The notes beneath the pieces were generated by a model. It worked only from the letters and a program-made list of their open reading frames with translations. It ran no database searches and was not told the origin of the DNA. Below are positions 1 through 6,372 of a stretch of DNA of 7,903 nt, one piece after another. Position 1 is the stretch's first letter. The number at the start of each line of letters is the position of its first letter. The stretch comes from Flavobacteriales bacterium (GTDB taxonomy: Bacteria; Bacteroidota; Bacteroidia; Flavobacteriales_E; Vicingaceae): positions 49,024 to 56,926 of the forward strand of contig NVVI01000016.1 in NCBI GenBank assembly GCA_002402165.1, given 5' to 3'. A program made the translations under genes and the position numbers.

Positions 1-991
1 GAGTTTCACTTACATCTATATCTCTTAATATTTGAATCGCTTCATTAATGCTTACATATCCTAAGATATGCTCATCGTTATTAATCTTATCGTTAAAAAG
101 TGGTGATAGAATAGGTTTCCCCATTGCTAAGTATTGCAGGGATTTGTGATGATGAATTTCGTTGCCGTCAATTGACATATCCATTGGAGCTAGGCAAACT
201 TTAGATTTATAAATATAGTTTTTTAAATTTTTAAAATGTTCAATGCCATGAATAATGATGTTTTCATACTTATTTTTATAAAAAATATTTTCAAAAATCT
301 CGTTGGTAGCATTAGCTTTTTTTCCAATAAAAAGAAACTTTTTTTCTGGAAATTCAATAAGTAGTTTTTCGAGTAAAACAATATCCAATCGAGAATCTAT
401 GTTTCCAACATATAAAAAATAGCCTTCTTCATATTTAATATCATTCGTATGAGTAAATTCTTCCTCTGAAATACCATGAGATAATATTAAATGTTGTTTT
501 GATATAGTTCCTTTTAATAAAACTTTTGCAGTAACAATTAGACCATCTACATTCTCCAATAATATTCTTTCTCTATCAGGGACCCTGAATTTATCTACTC
601 TAAAAAAAATAGATTTAGAAACAGAAAATAGATTTGGGTTTGAAAATCGATATGGGTCAAATGACCAAAAAATTCGATTATTAATTTTATTTAGTTCGAG
701 CCATCGTTTAATAGTTTTAGCTACTATTAATTCATTGAGGCGAAAGATAAGCTCAAAACGAGTGAAAGGCAATCTATTGTTGTAGTTTATGATTTTGAGA
801 GTATTTGTATAGTTTTTACTAGCTATCTTTTTTATGAACAAATCTCTAAAAGCCCATCTTAATGGAGGGTTTATAAAAAACACATTATTATTTTGTGATA
901 ATTCATATGCCCAATTATGTTTTGAATACCAGATATCTCCCCAAGGCTCATTAGAAATTATCAATATTGCTTTATCTTTTAGTTTAAACAT
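1..991 (-). CDS. Glycosyltransferase, GT4/TuaH-like, 3' end beyond the window
   Basis: This partial gene reads from an ATG at 991 (minus) and stays open for 330 codons to the left edge, so its C-terminus is missing. It probably transfers a sugar from a nucleotide-sugar donor to a growing polysaccharide unit at the cytoplasmic face of the membrane. The N-terminus has SNEPWGDIWYSKHNWA (residues 13-28), like the opening strand and loop of GT-B enzymes. YVGNIDSRLD (194-203) resembles the start of the donor-binding half of TuaH-like transferases, and HHKSLQYLAMGKPILS (281-296) matches the conserved K-L-E-Y-L-A-x-G-K-P motif. Oddly, the second Glu of the usual E-x7-E pair is Gln (E278, Q286). There is no signal peptide or membrane segment. 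The start lies 35 bp after the stop of the FkbM gene on the same strand, suggesting cotranscription. The GT-B fold call is firm; donor and acceptor are unknown. Confidence 0.85.
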   Translation of the reverse strand, partial: MFKLKDKAILIISNEPWGDIWYSKHNWAYELSQNNNVFFINPPLRWAFRDLFIKKIASKNYTNTLKIINYNNRLPFTRFELIFRLNELIVAKTIKRWLELNKINNRIFWSFDPYRFSNPNLFSVSKSIFFRVDKFRVPDRERILLENVDGLIVTAKVLLKGTISKQHLILSHGISEEEFTHTNDIKYEEGYFLYVGNIDSRLDIVLLEKLLIEFPEKKFLFIGKKANATNEIFENIFYKNKYENIIIHGIEHFKNLKNYIYKSKVCLAPMDMSIDGNEIHHHKSLQYLAMGKPILSPLFNDKINNDEHILGYVSINEAIQILRDIDVSET

Positions 992-1026
992 TATTACGAT
1001 TGGGATTATAAAGTAATTTCACGAAA

Positions 1027-1887
1027 TTATTTGGCAAATATATCATAATGGCAATAATCAAAATTTAGATTTTGATGTATTCTTTCATTAGTTTCAGCAT
1101 GAAATATTTCATATTTATTATCTAGTAAGTATTCTATAAGATCTTTAGCATTAGAACCTTGTTCTTTAAGATTTTTATTGTCTAACTCTATAAATAAGCT
1201 TGGATGAAAATTATTTAAAACCTCAGCAGATCCTTTTAAAACCTTAAGTTCAAACCCTTCTACATCAATTTTAATTAAGTCAATTTTCTGAATATTATTT
1301 TTTCTTACGTATTTATCGATTGTTGTTACTTGAATTTCTTTAAAATCTTCTATGCTGTCAGGGAATTCAACAATTCGGTTCATACCTTTATTGTTTTTGT
1401 CAACTGTATAGATCTTAAAAGACCCTTTTTCGTTTCCTAATCCTAATTTATTTAATATGATGTTATCAAAATTATTTAAGCTAATATTTTTTTGAATTGA
1501 ATTATGATTAATAGGGTCTGGTTCAAATGAGTGTATGATTCCACCTTTGCCAATAAGTTTTGCAAAATTTAAACTTGTACACCCAATATTTGCTCCTACA
1601 TCAAAAATAATATCACCTTTATTTACAAGACTGTAAAGTTTTGATCTTGCAGAATCTTTAAAACCAAAGTAAACATACCAATCCATAATGTCGGAAATAT
1701 CTAACTCATAATTAATACCATTATGTTGAATTTTACGAATTGAACCTGCTTTATATTGATAGTGATTCGGGGGTAATTTTGTATATATAGATCCATACGT
1801 TTTATCTGTTGTGAGTTTAACTAATATAAATTCTAAAAATCCAATCTTCCATAATTCTCTAATCGTATTAAGTATTCTTTTTTTCAA
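1027..1887 (-). CDS. FkbM-family SAM-dependent methyltransferase
   Basis: This 286-residue protein is a class I methyltransferase of the FkbM family, whose members usually O-methylate sugars or secondary metabolites and are common in polysaccharide loci. Motif I is FDVGANIG (95-102), SFEPDP (120-125) follows strand 2 with the acidic residue that would bind the ribose of SAM, and the family signature IDLIKIDVEGFELKVLKG lies at 202-219, followed by the FIEL strand (222-225). Length is normal for the family. The start is probably TTG at 1887: the frame is open upstream to a TAA near 1913 with no ATG or GTG, and MKKRILNTIRELWK is a plausible N-terminus. No clear Shine-Dalgarno is seen. It is divergent from the fusion gene at 2100 and lies upstream of a glycosyltransferase on the same strand. 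The methylated substrate, probably a sugar of the local polysaccharide, is inferred from context only. Confidence 0.9.
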   Translation of the reverse strand: MKKRILNTIRELWKIGFLEFILVKLTTDKTYGSIYTKLPPNHYQYKAGSIRKIQHNGINYELDISDIMDWYVYFGFKDSARSKLYSLVNKGDIIFDVGANIGCTSLNFAKLIGKGGIIHSFEPDPINHNSIQKNISLNNFDNIILNKLGLGNEKGSFKIYTVDKNNKGMNRIVEFPDSIEDFKEIQVTTIDKYVRKNNIQKIDLIKIDVEGFELKVLKGSAEVLNNFHPSLFIELDNKNLKEQGSNAKDLIEYLLDNKYEIFHAETNERIHQNLNFDYCHYDIFAK

Positions 1888-2099
1888 AATATTGTGCGAT
1901 GAGGTTAATTTTTAATAAAGGTAATTATTTTTCAAATAATATAATCTTAATGTATGAGCATTTGGTTTTTTAACAATCATTTAAATAGCTAAATAAATCT
2001 TCTAAACCTTCAATAAAGGTATGTCAGTGATACTTGATAAATATTTTCTTATGTTTACCTCGTAAATTAAGGTAGATTTGTTGTTATTATTAGAAATAA
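1888..2099. promoter_or_regulatory. Divergent intergenic region with AAGGTA repeats
   Basis: This 212-bp AT-rich spacer lies between the minus-strand FkbM gene and the plus-strand fusion gene and must hold promoters for both. The plus-strand -7 element is listed separately. On the minus strand the only candidate is a degenerate TATTATTTG (complement of 1933-1941) without a TTG at suitable distance, so that promoter is unresolved. The hexamer AAGGTA occurs at 1918, 2016 and 2069. Its complement half-sites form two small inverted repeats: ACCTT (2006-2010) with AAGGT (2016-2020), and TACCT (2056-2060) with AGGTA (2070-2074), the second touching the plus-strand -7 element. A regulator binding site is possible but unproven. 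No coding sequence was seen here. Confidence 0.45.
2073..2080 (+). promoter_or_regulatory. Promoter -7 element for the fusion gene
   Basis: TAGATTTG matches the Bacteroidota -7 consensus TAnnTTTG exactly and ends 19 bp before the ATG at 2100. The matching -33 TTG is degenerate: ATG at 2051-2053, with a 19-bp spacer. Transcription would begin near 2087, giving a leader of about a dozen bases. This supports the ATG at 2100 as the real start. Confidence 0.55.
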
Positions 2100-3737
2100 A
2101 TGAATATTGGTAAGAAAAATATAGTATTTTCTCTTTTAGTTTTTATCGTTCTGTATTTTGTTATTATGGTATATGGCAAAAATTATTTGGGAGATATTTC
2201 ATATTTTCTACTTTACCTTATTGCTAGCTTTGGCTTATATGTTAACTACACTTTTAAAACAAGAAAATTAAAAATAGAAACAGATAAAGAGATAAATGAC
2301 AAATACAAGCAACTTGAAATTCTCACATCACTTTATGCTTCTTTGGAGATTAAAAAACCTCTTCCTGAGACAGGCGGATGGGCTGCTCATCCTGATTTTT
2401 TAAAAAAAATCACAGAAATAATTCTATTAAAAAAACCACAATTTATTGTTGAAGCGTCAAGCGGTGTATCTTCTATTATTATAGGTTATTGTATTAAAAA
2501 GATAGGATTTGGAAAAGTAATTTCTTTGGAGCATGACATCAATTATGTTGAGAAAAGTAGAAGCTTAATTATCAAACACAATCTTCAGGATTATGTAGAA
2601 ATTATTCACGCCCCACTACAAAATTTTAAAATAAAGAATAAAGAATGGATTTGGTATAATATAGATTCTATTGCAGACAAACCACTTATTGATATGATAG
2701 TTGTTGACGGACCTCCATATTATATTCAAGACTTATCTCGATATCCAGTAGTACCACTGTTGTATGATAAAATGAATGACAATTCTATTCTTATTTTAGA
2801 TGATGGTGTTAGAGAGGAAGAAAAGGAAATAACGAGAAGGTGGGAAGAAGAATTTGAGGACATATCAATCGAATATTTTAATTTTGAATCAGGGGCATTT
2901 TTGGTTAGTAAAAAAAGTAAAAATAATGAAGGAAAAGCTTTATTGGCTTTTACTACTGCGAATCAACTTGAATACAATATTAAAGGGATTAGGAGCATTC
3001 TAGAGAATAAACCAGAGGATGTAGATATAGTAGTCTTTGATGATGCGTCTAATGACGGAACTGTTGATTGGTGTATAGATAACCATGTTTCAATAGTGAC
3101 TAAAGAACATGCAATGGGTTTAACTCATAGTTGGAATTTGGCATATCAAAAATTTAAGAATGAAAATTATAAGTTTTTGATGTTTTCTAATAGTGATATT
3201 ATTGTTCCAAAAAAGGCTTTAGAAAAAATTCTGGAACAAAATGAAAAATTTATTATTGTTTCTCCATTAAGTTCAAAAACAGGAGTTGGGCACCAGCCTA
3301 AACAAGATTTAAGGAATTACTATAATCCACCATTTGATGAATTTAATTATGTAAATACAGATAAAGTACAAGAATTTATCAATCAGCAAGAGGTTGAAAA
3401 TAAATGCGAAGAAGTTGATTATATTAATGGGTTTTTCTTTTCTGTAAATAGAGACATCATTCAATATGAATATAGCGAAACAGAACTTTTTCACCCTAAA
3501 AATCATAATGTAGGGAATGAACATGAATTGTGTGAAAGAGTTTCAAAACCTATAGGAATAGTGCTGAATTCTTTCATTTTTCATTTTAAAGGAGTGTCTT
3601 TAGAAGTTACTAATTTAGATAACCAATCTTATGAATACAACATATATAGAGATCTAAATTGGCAGCAAGCAGAAAAAATCAAGAATAGTTCTTGGAGGAA
3701 ATTGTGGTTTAAAATTAAGTATAAGTATAACCACTAA
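2100..3737 (+). CDS. Membrane-anchored methyltransferase-like / GT2 glycosyltransferase fusion
   Basis: This 545-residue protein has three parts. Residues 8-25 and about 33-50 are hydrophobic segments, probably a two-helix membrane anchor, followed by a charged stretch (about 53-75). Residues about 86-270 form a class I methyltransferase-like domain: GGWAAHPDFL (92-101), motif I VEASSGVSS (117-125), SLEHD (142-146), IVVDGPP (200-206), RYP (214-216) and LDDG (233-236). Residues about 280-500 form a GT2 glycosyltransferase: LLAFTTANQLEY (281-292), FDDASNDG (313-320), the metal-site-like SNSD (363-366), GFFF (444-447), GNEHELCERV (472-481) and HFKGVS (495-500). It may both modify and transfer a sugar at the inner face of the membrane. 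Motif I has Ser where ELGSG-type proteins have the first Gly, so methylation activity is uncertain. The flippase gene follows 15 bp after its stop. Domain calls are firm; reaction and substrate are inferred. Confidence 0.85.
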   Translation: MNIGKKNIVFSLLVFIVLYFVIMVYGKNYLGDISYFLLYLIASFGLYVNYTFKTRKLKIETDKEINDKYKQLEILTSLYASLEIKKPLPETGGWAAHPDFLKKITEIILLKKPQFIVEASSGVSSIIIGYCIKKIGFGKVISLEHDINYVEKSRSLIIKHNLQDYVEIIHAPLQNFKIKNKEWIWYNIDSIADKPLIDMIVVDGPPYYIQDLSRYPVVPLLYDKMNDNSILILDDGVREEEKEITRRWEEEFEDISIEYFNFESGAFLVSKKSKNNEGKALLAFTTANQLEYNIKGIRSILENKPEDVDIVVFDDASNDGTVDWCIDNHVSIVTKEHAMGLTHSWNLAYQKFKNENYKFLMFSNSDIIVPKKALEKILEQNEKFIIVSPLSSKTGVGHQPKQDLRNYYNPPFDEFNYVNTDKVQEFINQQEVENKCEEVDYINGFFFSVNRDIIQYEYSETELFHPKNHNVGNEHELCERVSKPIGIVLNSFIFHFKGVSLEVTNLDNQSYEYNIYRDLNWQQAEKIKNSSWRKLWFKIKYKYNH

Positions 3738-3752
3738 CTGTTAAATTTATTC

Positions 3753-5057
3753 ATGAGAGGACTCACTCGAAATATTTTAGGTACTTTTTCAACACAGATT
3801 CCTTCTTTAATCATAAGCATAGTTTCCGGAATTTTTCTTACACGTTTGTTAGGTCCGGCTGGCAAAGGAATTTACGGCATTTTTTATTTAAATATCGAGA
3901 TTATGGTAATGGTTTTCACATTAGGATGTGAAATGGGAATCATTTATTACGGCTCTAATAAAAAAATAAGCATGGGTAAGCTTCAAGGAATTGCTATTAT
4001 AATCCCATCTATCATTTTACCCATAATTAGCATTATTATTTTAAGCTTTAATCTTGATTTCCTTTTTCCTGATAATTATGATAGTCTTTTTTATAAATTA
4101 TTTTTAATAGGAGTGTTTAGCTTAAGATTAATTAACGGTTTATTTATCACTTTCCTAAATGCTAATAAATCATTTAGATTCATTAATAGAATAACTCTAA
4201 TTATTAGTGTCTTTAATTTGGCAGCATATTTCTTTCTATTCTATTTAAATTCTAATGGAATTATTACTGTTGATGTTAGAATTATTTTAGGTGTTAATCT
4301 TTTGCTTTTGCTTATTAATACATTAATGTGGGGTTATAGCTTCAGAAAAAGCATCCAATTCCAACCAATATTTAATTTGTCACTTAAACAGGATATCTAC
4401 CCTTTCTTTCTTTATATATATCCAGTATGGATAAGTATGATTATTAATTTTTTGAATTATCGATTTGATAGTTGGTTTATATTCGAATTTAGAGGAGAAA
4501 AGCAGTTAGGGCTATATCTTTTGGCTGTAAACTTTGCTCAATTTATTTTGTTTTATTCTAGAATTATAGGAAGTGTAATGATGCCTTATTTGTCCGAAGA
4601 TAATAATGAGCAAAGGAGAAAATATTTCACTACGTACTCTCGGATTAATTTCACTTCTGTTGTTCTAATAGTTATTGTTTTAGCTTTCATTGGAGATTGG
4701 TTATTAGTTACTCTTTATGGAGAGGAATTTACAAATTCTGGAGGGCCATTCAAGGTGCTATTAGTAGGAATGGTGTTTACAGCTATGAGTCAACTTTTTA
4801 GTATTATGTTGTTCTCTAAAGGGAAAAACAATATTGCATTAATTGCTAACTCCGTAGGTTTGGTAGCTACAATATTACTAGACGTATTATTAATTCCAAA
4901 ATATGGAATTATGGGTGCGGCAGTAGCAACAAGCATTTCGTATTTCTTATTATTTATAGTGTTGTTGTATTATCTAATTATAAGAGAAAAAATTAAGTTT
5001 TCTGACCTTTTTATAATAAAGAAAACAGATTTTAAAGCTATTTTTCAAAAAGATTGA
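3753..5057 (+). CDS. wzx: Wzx-type polysaccharide flippase (MOP superfamily)
   Basis: This 434-residue integral membrane protein belongs to the polysaccharide-transporter branch of the MOP superfamily, which flips undecaprenyl-linked oligosaccharide units across the inner membrane. About 12 hydrophobic segments are visible, beginning near residue 12. The N-terminal family hallmark is GIFLTRLLGPAGKGIYG (26-42), and the C-terminal half carries LIPKYGIMGAAVATSISY (380-397), the typical end of helix 11. A polar loop, SEDNNEQRRK (281-290), separates the two halves. Length is within the usual 400-500 residues. The ATG at 3753 lies 15 bp after the stop of the fusion gene, with no own promoter and no clear Shine-Dalgarno, so it is probably cotranscribed. 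The protein family is clear; the symbol is by function, since Wzx sequences are too variable to name the exported sugar. Confidence 0.9.
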   Translation: MRGLTRNILGTFSTQIPSLIISIVSGIFLTRLLGPAGKGIYGIFYLNIEIMVMVFTLGCEMGIIYYGSNKKISMGKLQGIAIIIPSIILPIISIIILSFNLDFLFPDNYDSLFYKLFLIGVFSLRLINGLFITFLNANKSFRFINRITLIISVFNLAAYFFLFYLNSNGIITVDVRIILGVNLLLLLINTLMWGYSFRKSIQFQPIFNLSLKQDIYPFFLYIYPVWISMIINFLNYRFDSWFIFEFRGEKQLGLYLLAVNFAQFILFYSRIIGSVMMPYLSEDNNEQRRKYFTTYSRINFTSVVLIVIVLAFIGDWLLVTLYGEEFTNSGGPFKVLLVGMVFTAMSQLFSIMLFSKGKNNIALIANSVGLVATILLDVLLIPKYGIMGAAVATSISYFLLFIVLLYYLIIREKIKFSDLFIIKKTDFKAIFQKD

Positions 5058-5083
5058 TAAAAATATGTTCTTGGTTTAATTCT

Positions 5084-5091
5084 TATTTTTG
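5084..5091 (+). promoter_or_regulatory. Possible internal promoter -7 element for galE
   Basis: TATTTTTG fits TAnnTTTG exactly in the 51-bp gap between the flippase and galE, and ends 17 bp before the galE ATG. The nearest upstream TTG triplets (5054-5056 and 5071-5073) are 27 and 10 bp away, outside the usual 17-23 bp, so the -33 half is weak. It could give galE transcription independent of the upstream genes. Confidence 0.4.
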
Positions 5092-5108
5092 ATTTTTAAA
5101 TTTCACAA

Positions 5109-6137
5109 ATGAAAATACTTATTACAGGTGGCTCAGGATATATTGGTTCTCATACTATTATAGAAATTATAGAAAATACTGATTGGGAGGTAATCTCTAT
5201 TGATAATTATTCTAATTCTTCTGAGGATACCTATAATAGAATAAAAAAAATAACAGGGAAAGACATTAAAAGCTATAATATTGATCTGAGAAATTTAGCT
5301 GATACAGAGTGTGTGTTTAATGAAAATCCTAAAATAAAAGGAATTATTCATTTCGCAGCTTTTAAAGCAGTTGGAGAATCGGTAGAAAACCCTTTAATGT
5401 ATTACGATAATAATATCAATTCGTTGAATAATATACTAAAGTGTCAAGCTAAATTTAATGTTCCCAATTTGATATTTTCATCTTCTTGTTCGGTTTATGG
5501 TAATGTAGAAGAATTACCTGTTACTGAAGAAAGTAAGTTATTAAAATCTGAATCTCCCTATGCTTACACCAAGCAAATAGGGGAAGTAATGGTTAATGAT
5601 TTTATAAAAGTAAATGAAGGTTTAAAAGCAATTTCATTGCGTTATTTTAATCCTGTAGGGGCACATGTTAGTGGGTTGAATGGAGAACTGTCAACTACTA
5701 AACCTAATAATTTAATTCCTTTTATTACGCAAACAGCAATAGGGAAGTTAGAATGTTTAACGGTTTTTGGGAATGACTATTCCACAAAAGATGGCACTTG
5801 TGTTAGAGATTACATACATGTAAGTGATATTGCTAATGCACATGTATTAGCATTAAAATGTCTTTTAAATGGTGAGATTAAAGATTCCCATGATATAATA
5901 AATTTGGGCACTGGTGTTGGAGTTACTGTTTTAGAAGCAATTAACGCTTTTGAAAAAGTAAGCGGAGCAAAATTGAATTATAAAATTGGAAATAGAAGAG
6001 AAGGTGATGTTGCTTCGATTTATGCGGATAATAAAAAAGCAAAAGATATACTCAATTGGAATTCAAAAATTGGATTAGATGATATGATGCTATCTGCATG
6101 GAAATGGGAGCAAAATTTATCAGAGAATAATTTTTAA
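5109..6137 (+). CDS. galE: UDP-glucose 4-epimerase
   Basis: This 342-residue enzyme of the extended short-chain dehydrogenase family interconverts UDP-glucose and UDP-galactose with bound NAD in the cytoplasm, supplying galactose-type donors to the glycosyltransferases of this locus. The Rossmann motif GGSGYIGSH is at 7-15, HFAAFKAVGES at 81-91, the catalytic Ser in SSSCSVYG (124-131, probably S126), and the Tyr/Lys pair in YAYTK (Y151, K155). RYFNPVGAH (178-186) and DGTCVRDYIHVSDIANAH (228-245) are strongly GalE-type. Length is close to the 338 of the E. coli enzyme. The position equal to E. coli Tyr299 and human Cys307, which influences acceptance of N-acetylated sugars, appears to be Ile304 in DVASIYAD. 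The gene is the last of the plus-strand polysaccharide run, and its stop is 8 bp before the tRNA promoter. GalE identity is firm; specificity for UDP-Glc versus UDP-GlcNAc is open. Confidence 0.95.
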   Translation: MKILITGGSGYIGSHTIIEIIENTDWEVISIDNYSNSSEDTYNRIKKITGKDIKSYNIDLRNLADTECVFNENPKIKGIIHFAAFKAVGESVENPLMYYDNNINSLNNILKCQAKFNVPNLIFSSSCSVYGNVEELPVTEESKLLKSESPYAYTKQIGEVMVNDFIKVNEGLKAISLRYFNPVGAHVSGLNGELSTTKPNNLIPFITQTAIGKLECLTVFGNDYSTKDGTCVRDYIHVSDIANAHVLALKCLLNGEIKDSHDIINLGTGVGVTVLEAINAFEKVSGAKLNYKIGNRREGDVASIYADNKKAKDILNWNSKIGLDDMMLSAWKWEQNLSENNF

Positions 6138-6145
6138 CTAAATTC

Positions 6146-6175
6146 TTGTAATAAAATAGAATTAATATATATTTG
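6146..6175 (+). promoter_or_regulatory. Promoter of the tRNA-Val gene
   Basis: TTG at 6146-6148 and TATATTTG at 6168-6175 are separated by exactly 19 bp, a textbook Bacteroidota sigma-A type promoter (TTG, spacer, TAnnTTTG). The -7 element ends 11 bp before the mature tRNA 5' end, so transcription should start only a few bases upstream of it. The promoter begins 8 bp after the galE stop codon. Confidence 0.8.
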
Positions 6176-6186
6176 CACCCGCTTTA

Positions 6187-6261
6187 GGGCGATTAGCTCA
6201 GTTGGTTCAGAGCACCTCGTTTACACCGAGGGGGTCGGGGGTTCGAATCCCTCATCGCCCA
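6187..6261 (+). tRNA. tRNA-Val (anticodon UAC)
   Basis: The 75-nt sequence folds into a full cloverleaf. The acceptor stem is GGGCGAT (6187-6193) with ATCGCCC (6254-6260), all seven pairs perfect. The D arm pairs GCTC (6196-6199) with GAGC (6210-6213) around a loop containing GG. The anticodon stem CCTCG/CGAGG (6215-6219, 6227-6231) encloses TTTACAC, giving anticodon TAC at 6222-6224, which reads valine GTA codons and, with wobble modification, other GTN codons. The T arm is GGGGG/CCCTC around TTCGAAT, with one G-U pair. The discriminator is A6261. CCA is not encoded (ACA follows), so it must be added after transcription. It has its own promoter and terminator. Confidence 0.97.
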
Positions 6262-6263
6262 CA

Positions 6264-6294
6264 AAAAAACCTTGTACAATGTACGAGGTTTTTT
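6264..6294 (+). terminator. Intrinsic terminator after tRNA-Val
   Basis: CCTTGTAC (6270-6277) and GTACGAGG (6281-6288) form an 8-bp stem with one G-U pair and a 3-nt AAT loop. It is followed by a T run (6289-6294), and the preceding A run (6264-6269) can extend the stem. This is a Rho-independent terminator 2 bp after the tRNA. The flanking A run also makes it a possible weaker terminator on the opposite strand, although nothing on that strand ends here. Confidence 0.9.
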
Positions 6295-6348
6295 ATTTTT
6301 CAAATCACCTTTAATTAAAATAGCATTAACAATATTGACGTAAAACAT

Positions 6349-6356
6349 TAGTTTTG
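6349..6356 (+). promoter_or_regulatory. Promoter -7 element for the beta-barrel gene
   Basis: TAGTTTTG matches TAnnTTTG exactly and ends 16 bp before the ATG at 6373. At the expected -33 distance only TTA (6326-6328, 20-bp spacer) is present. A TTGACG at 6335-6340 resembles an E. coli -35 box but is too close to be used with this -7 element. The upstream tRNA terminator isolates this gene, so it needs a promoter of its own. Confidence 0.5.
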
Positions 6357-6372
6357 TAAAATACGCCATAGT

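Noticed and set aside
834..1016. A 60-codon open frame on the plus strand
   Set aside because: It lies almost wholly antisense to the glycosyltransferase on the minus strand, whose conserved motifs fix the coding frame. The product resembles no family I know.
1933..1941. A promoter -7 element for the FkbM gene on the minus strand
   Set aside because: TATTATTTG has one extra base relative to TAnnTTTG, and the nearest TTG on that strand (complement of 1974-1976) is 32 bp away, outside the accepted spacing.
3309..3524. A 71-codon open frame on the minus strand
   Set aside because: It is antisense to the GT2 domain of the fusion protein and is only a hydrophobic low-complexity translation of AT-rich sequence.
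6187..6261. tRNA-Val as an integration site for an island
   Set aside because: Islands normally insert at the 3' end of a tRNA. Here the 3' side has a terminator and ordinary chromosomal genes, with no integrase and no repeated tRNA end visible. The polysaccharide genes lie on the 5' side.
6335..6340. TTGACG as an E. coli-like -35 box
   Set aside because: No TATAAT-like element lies at 17 bp downstream, and the host appears to use the Bacteroidota promoter type. The distance to the TAGTTTTG element is only 11 bp.
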